Source of the DNA: Hyphococcus sp.
GTDB lineage: Bacteria > Pseudomonadota > Alphaproteobacteria > Caulobacterales > Parvularculaceae
Length of the DNA stretch: 48,748 bases
Reading direction: 5' to 3'
Assembly (NCBI GenBank): GCA_021776345.1
Contig: JAJFGC010000091.1
Span: 1-48,748 of the forward strand
Each line of letters begins with the position of its first letter. The first letter of the stretch is position 1. The position numbers and the translations under genes were made by a program. Positions 35,497 through 45,466 of this stretch are shown here, one piece after another. The notes under the pieces are model-generated. The model was not told where the DNA came from. It did no database searches and saw only the letters and a list, made by a program, of their open reading frames with translations.

Positions 35497-36894
35497 ATGA
35501 CTGAGAAAAAAGACTATTTCTTCTGCGGCATTGGCGGGTCGGGGATGTTGCCATTGGCGATGATCGTCAAGGCCGGGGGCCACCAAGTTGAGGGCTCGGA
35601 CCGGGCGCTGGACCAAGGGCGCACGGGCGCCAAATTCGATTATTTACGGTCTCTCGGGATTGCGCTCCACGCGCAGGATGGTTCAGGCGTTAAGCGCGGC
35701 GCCCAAATTTTGGTCGCCTCGGCGGCGGTGGAAGACACCGTGCCGGATGTTGTGGCGGCGAGGGATGTGGGCGCCGCGCGGCTTTCCCGAGCCGAATTGC
35801 TCGCCCGATTGTTTAATGACGCCGAGACGCCGATTGGCGTCGCCGGGACAAGCGGCAAGTCGACCACCACGGGCATGATCGGCTGGATACTGCATCACAC
35901 AGGCAAAGATCCGACGGTAATGAACGGCGCCGTCATGAAAAATTTTGTGTCGCCGGATGCGCTGTTTGCCAGTGCGCTGGTAGGCGAGGGCGCCGCTTTT
36001 GTCAGCGAGGTCGATGAGAGTGACGGCTCGATCGCAATGTTCGATCCAAAGATCGCCGTGTTGAACAATATCGCGCTTGACCACAAATCGATGGATGAGC
36101 TGCGGGCGCTTTTTAGCGCGTTTGTGGAGCGCGCCGAAACGGCGGTGCTCAATCTCGACAATGATGAAACACAAGCGATGGCCAGTGATCCGACACTCCA
36201 TGCGCTGACCTATAGTCTCGTCGATGAAACGGCGGACTTCATTGGCGAAAATATCGAGCCTCAACCCTTTGGCGTGGCTTTTGAGGTGAACGCCAAGACT
36301 GGAGAGACGGCGCATGTTGATCTGAAAATGCCTGGACGTCACAATGTTTCAAATGCGTTGGCTGCGATTGCCGCTTCCCATGCGGCAGGTGTTTCGCTCA
36401 AAGCGGCTGGTGAGGCCCTTGGCGCGTTCGCCGGCGTTCGCCGCCGCCTTGAATATGTCGGAGAAAAAAGCGGCGTCACCATCATCGATGATTTCGGCCA
36501 CAACCCGGATAAGATTACGGCAAGCCTTAAAACCTTGCACGAATTTCCGGGCCGGTTGCTGGTCATGTTTCAGCCCCATGGCTTCGGGCCGCTCAACAAG
36601 ATGAGAGATGAATTTATTGCGACGTTCGTCGGTAATCTCGAAGAGGACGACGTCTTACTAATGCCGGAGCCGGTCTATTTCGGCGGCACAGTTGATCGGT
36701 CGGTCTCGTCCAAAGATATCGCGGCGGGGATTGTTGCAGGTGAGCGTAATGCACGGGCGTTGCCAGATCGCGACGCTTGCGGGAAAAGCCTGCTGGCGCT
36801 GGCAAAGCCTGGCGATCGCATCGTCATTATGGGCGCGCGCGATGACACCCTCTCGGTGTTCGCAAATGATTTACTGAAACGACTGGCGGCCTAG
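35497..36894 (+). CDS. mpl: Mur ligase: UDP-N-acetylmuramate:L-Ala-gamma-D-Glu-meso-DAP ligase (Mpl-like)
   Basis: 465 aa: DYFFCGIGGSGMLPLAMIVKAGGHQVEGSDRALDQG...GVAGTSGKSTTTGMIGWILHHTG...VSEVDESDGSI...VLNNIALDHKSMDEL...IDDFGHNPDKITASLKTL. Confidence 0.8.
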   Translation: MTEKKDYFFCGIGGSGMLPLAMIVKAGGHQVEGSDRALDQGRTGAKFDYLRSLGIALHAQDGSGVKRGAQILVASAAVEDTVPDVVAARDVGAARLSRAELLARLFNDAETPIGVAGTSGKSTTTGMIGWILHHTGKDPTVMNGAVMKNFVSPDALFASALVGEGAAFVSEVDESDGSIAMFDPKIAVLNNIALDHKSMDELRALFSAFVERAETAVLNLDNDETQAMASDPTLHALTYSLVDETADFIGENIEPQPFGVAFEVNAKTGETAHVDLKMPGRHNVSNALAAIAASHAAGVSLKAAGEALGAFAGVRRRLEYVGEKSGVTIIDDFGHNPDKITASLKTLHEFPGRLLVMFQPHGFGPLNKMRDEFIATFVGNLEEDDVLLMPEPVYFGGTVDRSVSSKDIAAGIVAGERNARALPDRDACGKSLLALAKPGDRIVIMGARDDTLSVFANDLLKRLAA

Positions 36895-37196
36895 CCGAAC
36901 ATATTTCGTTCCTCGCCGGCCTCTATAAATTTGATATCGCGTTCGAGAACACCCGCGTCTCCGAGCGCTTTCATCCAGGCCGCCATATGCGGTTGCGTAA
37001 AGTGTTTTTCGAGCGCAGCCCAATTCTCCCAATACTCAACCACGACAAATGTATCGGCATCGAGCACGTCTACGCCATAAGAATAATAGATGCAGCCATC
37101 CTCCTGGCGCGTCTTGGTGATGGTTGCTTCCATGATGTCGCGCACTTTCTCGAGGGCGCCGGGTTCAACTTTTGCTTTTCCTGAAACGATGATCAT
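36891..37196 (-). CDS. Antibiotic biosynthesis monooxygenase (YgiN-like, dimeric alpha-beta barrel)
   Basis: MIIVSGKAKVEPGALEKVRDIMEATITKTRQEDGCIYYSYGVDVLDADTFVVVEYWENWAALEKHFTQPHMAAWMKAL. Start placed at 37196 rather than the upstream 37418. Confidence 0.85.
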   Translation of the reverse strand: MIIVSGKAKVEPGALEKVRDIMEATITKTRQEDGCIYYSYGVDVLDADTFVVVEYWENWAALEKHFTQPHMAAWMKALGDAGVLERDIKFIEAGEERNMFG

Positions 37197-37275
37197 GGCA
37201 AGGCTTCCTTTCGCTGCGTGATGAGGCGAGCATGAAGCTTCGTGCGCAAACCGTCGAGTGAAAAGGGCAGTAGTA

Positions 37276-37956
37276 ATGACGACGAGTGACCTTGCAAATT
37301 GGATAATGCGCCCGCCGCCGGAATTGCCAACCGTTGAGGGGCGGCTTGTGCGCATTGAGCCGGCGCGGTTTCCGGGCGATGCGAGCGATTTATTTGAAGC
37401 GATCGGCGGGCCGGGCAATGACGACCTCTGGCGCTATATCCCGATTGGGCCATTTAAAACGGCGGATCTCTTAAGCGCGGCGATGACGGTTGTGATCGAA
37501 GCGGAAAAATGGCGAACGCATATTATCCGCGAAGTGAAAACCGGTGAGATGCTGGGTATGGCAAGTTATATGCGCGTTCGCCCGGAGGCTGGTTCTGCAG
37601 AAATCGGCTGCATCGTCTTTTCAAAGAAACTGCAGCGTACGCCTGCGGCTACCGAGGCGATGTATCTGATGGCGCGCTATCTATTCGATGATCTCAGCTA
37701 TCGCCGTTATGAATGGAAGTGCAACAACGCCAATGAGGCATCGCGGCGCGCCGCGATCCGGCTAGGCTTCACCTTTGAAGGCGTCTTCCGCAACGACATG
37801 GTCGTCAAAGGCGAGAACCGCGACACCGCGTGGTACTCGATCATCGACAGCGAATGGCCGCGGGTTAAGGCAGGGTTCGAGGCGTGGCTGGCGGCGGAGA
37901 ATTTTGATGGTGAGGGACGTCAGCGACGATCGCTTGATGAATACCGTAGCAATTGA
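37276..37956 (+). CDS. GNAT-family N-acetyltransferase
   Basis: MTTSDLANWIMRPPPELPTVEGRLVRIEPARFPGDASDLFEAIG...AEIGCIVFSKKLQRTPAATEAMYLMARYLFDDLSYRRYEWKCNNANEASRRAAIRLGFTFEGVFRNDMVVKGENRDTAWYSIIDSEWP. Confidence 0.88.
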   Translation: MTTSDLANWIMRPPPELPTVEGRLVRIEPARFPGDASDLFEAIGGPGNDDLWRYIPIGPFKTADLLSAAMTVVIEAEKWRTHIIREVKTGEMLGMASYMRVRPEAGSAEIGCIVFSKKLQRTPAATEAMYLMARYLFDDLSYRRYEWKCNNANEASRRAAIRLGFTFEGVFRNDMVVKGENRDTAWYSIIDSEWPRVKAGFEAWLAAENFDGEGRQRRSLDEYRSN

Positions 37957-38027
37957 GGTAAGCGGTTGTCTAACCATTCGGCACGGCTATAACCGGATAC
38001 GCAACGCCAAACGTTCCGGGAGCCCTC

Positions 38028-39221
38028 ATGAACATCCATGAATATCAAGCCAAACGCCTGTTGAAAGAATTCGGCGCGCCGGTCTCGGAAGGCCGTGCGG
38101 TCTATCAGGCGAAGGAAGCCGAGGCTGCGGCGAAAGAATTGCCAGGCCCTCTCTATGTGGTGAAGGCGCAGATTCATGCGGGCGGGCGCGGCAAGGGCAA
38201 GTTTAAAGAAGAAAGCGCCGGCGCGGCGGGCGGCGTGCGGCTGGCGAAGTCGCCGGAAGAGGCGGCGGCTTTTACCAGGCAAATGCTCGGCGCGACGCTC
38301 GTCACCAAACAAACCGGCCCGGACGGCAAAAAGGTCGGGCGCATCTATATCGAGAATGGCTCGGACATAGAGACCGAGCTCTACCTCTCGGCGTTGGTTG
38401 ATCGCGGTACCGGCCGGATTGCGTTTATCGCCTCGACCGAAGGCGGCATGAATATCGAGGAAGTGGCCGAAGAAACGCCCGAAAAAATTGTCACCATCCA
38501 AATTGATCCCGTGACGGGGTGCATGCCGCATCATGCGCGCCGGATTGCGCAGGCGCTTGGGTTGAAAGGCGCCGCGGCCAAACAATGCGGCAAGTTGATC
38601 CCGACGCTCTACAAAGCATTTACTGAAAAAGACATGAGCATGTTGGAGATCAACCCTTTGGTCGTCACCAAGACGGGCGAACTTCTGGTGCTTGACGCCA
38701 AGGTCGGCTTCGATCCGAATGCGATGTTCCGCCATCCGAATATTTTGGAGATGCGCGACGTTACCGAAGAGGACCCGATGGAGCTCAAAGCCTCCGAGTT
38801 TGACCTTTCTTACGTCAAGCTCGACGGCAATATTGGCTGCATGGTCAACGGCGCCGGGCTAGCGATGGCGACCATGGACATCATCAAACATTATGGCGCT
38901 GAGCCAGCCAACTTTCTTGATGTCGGCGGCGGCGCGACAAAAGAAAAAGTCACCGAAGCGTTCAAGATCATCACCACCGATCCAGGCGTTAAAGGCATTC
39001 TCGTCAATATTTTTGGCGGCATCATGAAATGCGACATCATCGCCGAAGGCATCGTCGCGGCGGTAAAAGAAGTTGGCCTCGATGACCCGCTTGTTGTGCG
39101 CCTTGAAGGCACCAATGTGGAGAAGGGCAAAGAGATTCTTGCCAATTCCGGCCTGAAAATCACGCCGGCTGATGATCTTGAAGACGCGGCGCAGAAGATT
39201 GTGGCGGCGGTTCAGGGATAA
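38028..39221 (+). CDS. sucC: Succinate-CoA ligase (ADP-forming) beta subunit
   Basis: 397 aa: [38 protein letters not shown]...[17 protein letters not shown]...[25 protein letters not shown]. Confidence 0.97.
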   Translation: MNIHEYQAKRLLKEFGAPVSEGRAVYQAKEAEAAAKELPGPLYVVKAQIHAGGRGKGKFKEESAGAAGGVRLAKSPEEAAAFTRQMLGATLVTKQTGPDGKKVGRIYIENGSDIETELYLSALVDRGTGRIAFIASTEGGMNIEEVAEETPEKIVTIQIDPVTGCMPHHARRIAQALGLKGAAAKQCGKLIPTLYKAFTEKDMSMLEINPLVVTKTGELLVLDAKVGFDPNAMFRHPNILEMRDVTEEDPMELKASEFDLSYVKLDGNIGCMVNGAGLAMATMDIIKHYGAEPANFLDVGGGATKEKVTEAFKIITTDPGVKGILVNIFGGIMKCDIIAEGIVAAVKEVGLDDPLVVRLEGTNVEKGKEILANSGLKITPADDLEDAAQKIVAAVQG

Positions 39222-39249
39222 ATTAGCTTTTGCAGGGAGTGCTAGCGAA

Positions 39250-39669
39250 ATGAATTATGCTGGCTTTTGGATTCGCGTCGCCGCTACAATTATTGATACT
39301 ATTGTTTTTGCTATCTTTTTAACTCCACTGACCATATTCGTTTATGGTATTGAATATTATACAGCACCTGAGGCGTCGTTTTTCCAAGGTCCTGCTGATG
39401 TTGTTATCAGTTGGATATTGCCTCTGGTCGCAACAGTTATTTTTTGGGTTACGCTTGCAGCAACACCCGGAAAGTTAGTGCTAGGTCTTAAGGTTGTCGA
39501 TGCGAGTGCTGGCGAAAAAATCGGCGTGATAAAAGCGTTTTTGCGTTACCTTGGATATTTTGTTTCTGCAATTCCGGTGTTGATTGGTTATATTTGGGTG
39601 GCTTTCGACGCGCGTAAGCAGGGATGGCATGATAAAATTGCTGGTACGGTTGTTGTGCACGCAAAATAG
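39250..39669 (+). CDS. RDD-family membrane protein
   Basis: MNYAGFWIRVAATIIDTIVFAIFLTPLTIFVYG...TPGKLVLGLKVVDASAGEKIGVIKAFLRYLGYFVSAIPVLIGYIWVAFDARKQGWHDKIAGTVVV. Confidence 0.88.
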   Translation: MNYAGFWIRVAATIIDTIVFAIFLTPLTIFVYGIEYYTAPEASFFQGPADVVISWILPLVATVIFWVTLAATPGKLVLGLKVVDASAGEKIGVIKAFLRYLGYFVSAIPVLIGYIWVAFDARKQGWHDKIAGTVVVHAK

Positions 39670-39693
39670 GGTGTGGGCACACATTATTAAATA

Positions 39694-40119
39694 ATGGAAA
39701 TACAGAATTTCACCTTCTTCCATCCCCTCCGTGTGCGGTGGAATGAATGCGACGCGCACGGCATCGTCTTCAATGTAAACTATCCGCTCTATTTCGATAT
39801 TGGAATTTGGGAATACACACGGCGCCTCGGATATGCGAAAGACGCGGCGCCGGAATTCGTGACCGCGCGTCTTGAATGCGATTTCCGCGGCTCGGCGCAG
39901 TTTGACGATGAACTGGAGATCGGCGCACGGTGCGCGCGGATCGGACGCAAATCCTGCGCCTTTGCGTTTGCGGCGTTTCGCGGCGAAGAGCTGCTCGCCG
40001 AAGGTCTCAACATTTATGTCGCCGTCAAGCGCGGAACGACCGAAACCATGGCGCTCGAAACGGAATATATAGAGCGCGTCACGGCTTTTGAAAAAACCCC
40101 GCCGGAGCGCGCCCAATGA
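39694..40119 (+). CDS. Acyl-CoA thioesterase, YbgC/4HBT hotdog family
   Basis: 141 aa: FTFFHPLRVRWNECDAHGIVFNVNYPLYFDIGIWEYTRRLGY...GSAQFDDELEIGARCARIGRKSCAFAFAAF. Confidence 0.85.
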   Translation: MEIQNFTFFHPLRVRWNECDAHGIVFNVNYPLYFDIGIWEYTRRLGYAKDAAPEFVTARLECDFRGSAQFDDELEIGARCARIGRKSCAFAFAAFRGEELLAEGLNIYVAVKRGTTETMALETEYIERVTAFEKTPPERAQ

Positions 40120-40475
40120 AAAAACTTTCCATCCCCGCTGCCTTCGACCGCATCACCGAATGCTGGTCGCCGCATATTGCGGCACAGGTGAACAATCAGG
40201 AAGTCCGGCTTGCGAAAATTGACGGCGCGTTTGAGTGGCATGCCCATCAAGATGCCGATGAAGCATTCTTTGTGGTCAAGGGCGCTTTTACGATGCGCTT
40301 TCGCGATCAGGATGTTGAAATGAGCGAAGGCGATTTTATTGTCGTCCCTGCTGGTATTGAGCATATGCCGGTGGCGGACGAAGAATGCTGGATCATGATG
40401 ATCGAAAACGCCGACACAGTGAACACCGGCGACAATCAATCAGAGCGAACGAAAACAGATTTGCCGAAACTCTAA
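40116..40475 (+). CDS. Cupin-domain protein
   Basis: 119 aa: VRLAKIDGAFEWHAHQDADEAFFVVKGAFTMRFRDQDVEMSEGDFIVVPAGIEHMPVADEECWIMMIE. Confidence 0.85.
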   Translation: MKKLSIPAAFDRITECWSPHIAAQVNNQEVRLAKIDGAFEWHAHQDADEAFFVVKGAFTMRFRDQDVEMSEGDFIVVPAGIEHMPVADEECWIMMIENADTVNTGDNQSERTKTDLPKL

Positions 40476-40502
40476 GGCTTTAAAAAGGCCGTATCAGTTT
40501 TG

Positions 40503-41294
40503 TCATCTTGGCAAAATGCGATAGCGCGCGTGCACAAAACAATAGGCGGAAAACGCAACCATGCCGGCGCCGGCAAGGCCAAGGAGGGTGCGGCCGAAAG
40601 TGCGCGTCTCAAGAATGCGCAATGCCTCGCCAAGACCAGCGGCGTGTTTCGGGTCTGTCGTCCAGGCGGCCGTGGCGATAAGCCCGCCAATAATGAGAAG
40701 AACGATTCCATGCGCAACGAGGCCATAACGAATGACAGGCTCCAGCCACCGCGTTGTTTCAGTAATGCGAATGTCGTCTTTGTATGATTGCCGCCAGGCT
40801 TTGAGGAAAAGATAAATTCCCACGGCAACAGTGACCGCGCCGGCAAGTGCGATCAGCCAACGTCCAAACGGCTGACTCATGATCGCCGCGCTCCAGTTCT
40901 CGGCTGTATTGTCGCCGCTAGTTTCGGCACTGGCGCCCCGAAACATGATCGTGACGGCGGACGCCGCCAGAAAGGCGTGGGTGGCGCCGGACAAAAATTG
41001 GCCCGCCCTGGCGGCTAACCCCTCGGCGGCGTTTCCCTCATTTTCCAGGTCAAGAAATGCATCGGTAAATCGCCAAAGCGTATAGGCGAAAAGACCAGCG
41101 GCGACGACGCCCAGAAGCCCGACGCCAAAAGGCTGTTGGACAAGATATTCAAGGGCGCCGGTGGAGTCTTCCGCCTCCCCGCCATTGACAGCGGCGAAGA
41201 TGGCAATCGCGCCAACCAAAAAATACACAACGCCACGAGCGCTGTAGCCAGCGCGCATTAGCCCCTCAAGGGTATTGCTGGCTCTGTTTTTCAT
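40503..41294 (-). CDS. DUF1206-like membrane protein
   Basis: MKNRASNTLEGLMRAGYSARGVVYFLVGAIAIFAAVNGG...VRYGLVAHGIVLLIIGGLIATAAWTTDPKHAAGLGEALRIL: repeated RxGYxARGVVY/GLVAHGIV TM units. Start at 41294. Confidence 0.75.
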   Translation of the reverse strand: MKNRASNTLEGLMRAGYSARGVVYFLVGAIAIFAAVNGGEAEDSTGALEYLVQQPFGVGLLGVVAAGLFAYTLWRFTDAFLDLENEGNAAEGLAARAGQFLSGATHAFLAASAVTIMFRGASAETSGDNTAENWSAAIMSQPFGRWLIALAGAVTVAVGIYLFLKAWRQSYKDDIRITETTRWLEPVIRYGLVAHGIVLLIIGGLIATAAWTTDPKHAAGLGEALRILETRTFGRTLLGLAGAGMVAFSAYCFVHARYRILPR

Positions 41295-41463
41295 AAATTT
41301 GCGGCTTGACGGTTGATTGGATTTATAATGACAAAACACAATCCCATGATGAACGTTCCGTTGTGGAGGCGTTCGGCGCCGTTCCAGTGGCTGACGCCAT
41401 TGCGGCGGCGGCAAACCGCCGTTAGGACAGGCCCCTGAAGCCAGCACGCAAGACGGAGCCAGC

Positions 41464-42363
41464 ATGTCCATCCTCGTCGACAAGTACACCAAAGTCATCT
41501 GCCAGGGCCTGACCGGCGACACTGGCTCATTCCACACGGAACAGGCGATCGCCTATGGCACGAAAATGGTCGGCGGAGTGACGCCGGGCAAAGGCGGGCA
41601 GACTTGGAAAGCTGGCGAGGCGGCGAAGGGCGCGAGCCTGCCGGTATTCGACACCGTCGCGGAAGCTGTTGAAAAAACCGGCGCTGACGCAACTGTGATT
41701 TATGTACCGCCGCCTTTTGCGGCTGATGCCATTCTCGAAGCGATTGCGGCGGAGATACCGCTGGCGATCTGCATTACCGAGGGTATCCCGGTGCAGGATA
41801 TGGTAAAGGTCAAGCGCGCCCTTGACGGTTCCAAGACGCGGCTTGTGGGTCCGAACTGCCCTGGCGTCATCACGCCGGACGAATGCAAGATCGGCATTAT
41901 GCCCGGCCACATTCACCGCAAAGGCCATGTTGGTGTGATCTCTCGTTCGGGAACGCTGACCTATGAAGCGGTTCATCAAACCACCGTTGCCGGGCTTGGC
42001 CAATCGACCTGCGTCGGCATTGGCGGCGATCCGGTCAAGGGCGCCGACTTCATTGAAGTCCTCGATATGTACCTGCATGATGATGAGACCCATTCGATCA
42101 TCATGATTGGTGAAATCGGCGGTTCTGCAGAGGCAGATGCGGCGAAGTTTTTGGCAAACCACAAGATCAAGAAGCCAACAGTTGGATTCATTGCCGGGGT
42201 CACCGCCCCGCCAGGGCGGCGCATGGGACATGCAGGTGCGCTCGTTTCGGGGGCGGAAGACACCGCCGAGGCGAAAATCGATGCGATGAAGACGGCTGGG
42301 ATCGCTGTCTCGCCAACACCGGCGGCGATGGGGCGAACGCTTCTCGAAATTCTTAAAAAATAA
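41464..42363 (+). CDS. sucD: Succinate-CoA ligase (ADP-forming) alpha subunit
   Basis: 299 aa: [45 protein letters not shown]...[42 protein letters not shown]. Confidence 0.97.
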   Translation: MSILVDKYTKVICQGLTGDTGSFHTEQAIAYGTKMVGGVTPGKGGQTWKAGEAAKGASLPVFDTVAEAVEKTGADATVIYVPPPFAADAILEAIAAEIPLAICITEGIPVQDMVKVKRALDGSKTRLVGPNCPGVITPDECKIGIMPGHIHRKGHVGVISRSGTLTYEAVHQTTVAGLGQSTCVGIGGDPVKGADFIEVLDMYLHDDETHSIIMIGEIGGSAEADAAKFLANHKIKKPTVGFIAGVTAPPGRRMGHAGALVSGAEDTAEAKIDAMKTAGIAVSPTPAAMGRTLLEILKK

Positions 42364-42465
42364 ACACCTAATGGGTAGAGTTTGCGTGAATAAGCATTGA
42401 ATCCGCGTCCCGTTGGCGTATCTAGATAGCCCAAGCGGAGTCGGCATAAAGAGTTGGAATGCGTC

Positions 42466-45438
42466 ATGCCCGAAGATGGAGCGGCGCCAAAGTTAGATCA
42501 GACGGGCCCAGATCAAAACGGATCTGCCAGCACCGTTTTGTCCGGATCAAACGCCCAGTACCTTGAGCAGCTTTATGAAAAATACGCCGCGGACCCGTCA
42601 TCGGTAAGCGAAGAATGGCGCGCTTTTTTCGAGCGGGAAGCTGGCGCGCCTAATGGCGCCCATCACGCTGATGGCCCAAGCTGGGCGCGCTCAGACTGGC
42701 CGCCGGCTCAAAATGGCGAGCTGACCGCTGCAATGGACGGCAATTGGGGCGCTGCCGAGCTAGACGTCAAAGCAAAGATCGAAAACCGTGCGCCCGCCGC
42801 CTCGGCCGAAGAAGTCCGGCAAGCGACGCAGGATTCATTGCGCGCATTGATGCTAATCCGCGCCTATCGCATTCGCGGTCATTTGATCGCCGACCTTGAT
42901 CCCCTTGGCCTGCAAGAAAAAGAGATTCACCCAGAGCTCGATCCCGCGACGCTAGGTTTCACTGACGACGATATGGACCGGCAGATCTTTATCGATCATG
43001 TGCTCGGTCTTGAAACGGCCACGCTCCGCGAAATCATGGAGATCCTCAAACGCACCTATTGTGGGACGTTTGCGGTTGAGTTCATGCATATTACGGATCC
43101 GGAGCAAAAGAGCTGGATCCAGCATCGCATCGAGGGACCGGACAAGGACATCACCTTTACGCCAGAAGGTAAAAAGGCGATCCTCAACAAATTGATCGAG
43201 GCGGAAGGCTTCGAAAATTTTCTCAATACAAAATATACGGGTACGAAGCGTTTTGGCCTTGACGGCGCTGAAGCCTTGGCGCCGGCGCTTGAACAGATCA
43301 TTAAGCGCGGCGGCGCGCTCGGCGTTGAGGACATTATTATTGGCATGCCTCACAGGGGTCGCCTCAATGTTCTGGCCGCGGTGATGGGTAAGCCCTACCA
43401 CCACATCTTCCATGAGTTTCAGGGCGGATCAGTGACGCCGGGCGACATTGGCGGATCGGGCGATGTTAAATATCATCTCGGCGCATCTTCCGACCGCGAG
43501 TTTGACGGCAACAAAGTTCATTTGTCCCTGACGGCAAACCCCTCGCATCTGGAAGCGGTCAACCCGGTGGTGCTCGGTAAGGCGCGATCCAAACAGGACC
43601 GGCTTGAGGCGCCTGACCTTGATACGCCGCGCACTCATGTGCTGCCGCTGCTTCTTCACGGGGATGCAGCGTTTGCCGGACAAGGGATTGTCGCCGAGTG
43701 TTTTGGGCTTTCCGGACTTCGCGGCTATCGCACTGGCGGCACGATCCATTTCATCGTCAATAATCAGATCGGCTTTACAACAAGCCCGAATTTTGCACGG
43801 TCATCGCCCTATCCGTCCGATGTCGCGAAGATGGTCGAGGCGCCAATTTTTCACGTGAATGGCGATGATCCGGAGGCGGTGGTTTACGCCGCCAAGGTCT
43901 CGGCCGAGTTTCGTCAGAAATTTGGCGCCGATGTCGTCATCGATATGTTTTGCTATCGCCGGTTCGGTCACAATGAAGGCGATGAACCAAGCTTTACCCA
44001 ACCGCGGATGTATAAAAAGATTCGCAATCTGGAAACGACGCGCGCGATCTACGCAAAGCGGCTGGAAGAGCAAAATGTCATCGGTTCGACCGATAGCGAA
44101 GACCAGCGCGAACGGTTTCGCAAATTCCTGGGCGATGAATTCGCTGCGGCTGAAGCATTCAAACCAAACAAGGCTGACTGGCTCGACGGGCAGTGGTCCG
44201 GATTTATTCAGCCGGTAGACGACGATCGTCGCGGCAACACGGCAGTGGGGCTTGAAAATCTAAAATCAATTGGGAAAACCCTGACGGATTATCCGGGGCG
44301 TTTCAAGATTCACAAGACCCTTGCGCGTATTCTCGACCAAAAACGTAAAACGATTGATGAGGGCGCCGGTATTGACTGGGCAACAGCGGAAGCGCTCGCA
44401 TTTGGCTCCCTCCTTCAGGATGGGTTTGGCGTGCGTCTTTCCGGTCAGGATTCTCGACGCGGAACATTTTCCCAGCGTCACGCCGTTTTTATTGATCAGG
44501 AGACGGAGCGAACCTACACCCCGCTGCGCCACCTAAAGGATTCGAACGCTACATTTGAGGCGCACGATTCAAACCTTTCCGAGTTTGCGGTGATGGGTTT
44601 TGAATATGGCTATTCTCTAGCCAATCCGAAGTTTTTGGTGATGTGGGAAGGCCAGTTCGGCGATTTTGTGAACGGCGCTCAAATCATCATCGATCAGTTT
44701 ATTTCATCGGGTGAGCGCAAATGGTTGCGCATGTGCGGGCTCGTGCTTTTGCTGCCTCATGGCTATGAAGGGCAAGGGCCGGAACACTCGTCAGCTAGGT
44801 TAGAGCGGTTTTTACAGCTTTGCGCCCAGGACAATATGCAAGTTGCTAACTGCACAACGCCGGCGAATTATTTCCATATCCTTCGCCGACAGATGCGCCG
44901 TAATTTCCGTAAACCGCTGGTGCTGATGACGCCTAAATCGCTATTGCGTCATAAGAAAGCGGTGTCAACGCTCGCCGAGATGGGGCCGGGTTCCTCGTTT
45001 CACCGGGTTTTGTGGGACGATGCTGAATACAAGCCGGGCTCAACGGTCAAGCTGGTTTCCGACGCCAAGATCAAACGCGTCGTCCTGTGCTCGGGCAAAG
45101 TCTATTACGACCTTTTGGAAGAGCGCGAAAAACGCGGCCTCGACAATGTTTATCTTATGCGAGTCGAGCAGTTTTATCCATTTCCGGCGCATTCGCTGAT
45201 CAAGGAATTGCAACGGTTCAAAAATGCCGAAATGATCTGGTGCCAGGAAGAGCCTAAAAATATGGGCGCCTGGTTCTTTATGGAGCCAAACCTTGAATGG
45301 ACGCTGAATCAGATTGGCGCAAAACACAAACGAGCGCGTTATGCCGGGCGCTCCGCCGCCGCCTCGCCGGCGACCGGACTGATGAGCCAGCACAAAAAAG
45401 AACTGAATGAATTTATGGACGATGCGCTAGAGAAGTAG
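42466..45438 (+). CDS. sucA: 2-oxoglutarate dehydrogenase E1 component
   Basis: [30 protein letters not shown]...[31 protein letters not shown]...[25 protein letters not shown]...[21 protein letters not shown]. Confidence 0.97.
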   Translation: MPEDGAAPKLDQTGPDQNGSASTVLSGSNAQYLEQLYEKYAADPSSVSEEWRAFFEREAGAPNGAHHADGPSWARSDWPPAQNGELTAAMDGNWGAAELDVKAKIENRAPAASAEEVRQATQDSLRALMLIRAYRIRGHLIADLDPLGLQEKEIHPELDPATLGFTDDDMDRQIFIDHVLGLETATLREIMEILKRTYCGTFAVEFMHITDPEQKSWIQHRIEGPDKDITFTPEGKKAILNKLIEAEGFENFLNTKYTGTKRFGLDGAEALAPALEQIIKRGGALGVEDIIIGMPHRGRLNVLAAVMGKPYHHIFHEFQGGSVTPGDIGGSGDVKYHLGASSDREFDGNKVHLSLTANPSHLEAVNPVVLGKARSKQDRLEAPDLDTPRTHVLPLLLHGDAAFAGQGIVAECFGLSGLRGYRTGGTIHFIVNNQIGFTTSPNFARSSPYPSDVAKMVEAPIFHVNGDDPEAVVYAAKVSAEFRQKFGADVVIDMFCYRRFGHNEGDEPSFTQPRMYKKIRNLETTRAIYAKRLEEQNVIGSTDSEDQRERFRKFLGDEFAAAEAFKPNKADWLDGQWSGFIQPVDDDRRGNTAVGLENLKSIGKTLTDYPGRFKIHKTLARILDQKRKTIDEGAGIDWATAEALAFGSLLQDGFGVRLSGQDSRRGTFSQRHAVFIDQETERTYTPLRHLKDSNATFEAHDSNLSEFAVMGFEYGYSLANPKFLVMWEGQFGDFVNGAQIIIDQFISSGERKWLRMCGLVLLLPHGYEGQGPEHSSARLERFLQLCAQDNMQVANCTTPANYFHILRRQMRRNFRKPLVLMTPKSLLRHKKAVSTLAEMGPGSSFHRVLWDDAEYKPGSTVKLVSDAKIKRVVLCSGKVYYDLLEEREKRGLDNVYLMRVEQFYPFPAHSLIKELQRFKNAEMIWCQEEPKNMGAWFFMEPNLEWTLNQIGAKHKRARYAGRSAAASPATGLMSQHKKELNEFMDDALEK

Positions 45439-45466
45439 CGTGATCGCTCCTGATACGGAGAAAAGA

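Noticed and set aside
35683-36342. 219-aa minus-strand ORF
   Set aside because: Antisense to the mpl-like ligase; shadow ORF.
36891-37418. Long 175-aa version of the monooxygenase ORF
   Set aside because: The first ~74 residues are low-complexity and overlap the divergent GNAT gene. The family-typical start MIIVSGKAKVEPG is at 37196.
37920-38735. 271-aa minus-strand ORF
   Set aside because: Antisense to sucC; no family signature.
41527-42447. 306-aa minus-strand ORF
   Set aside because: Antisense shadow of sucD; no recognisable domain.
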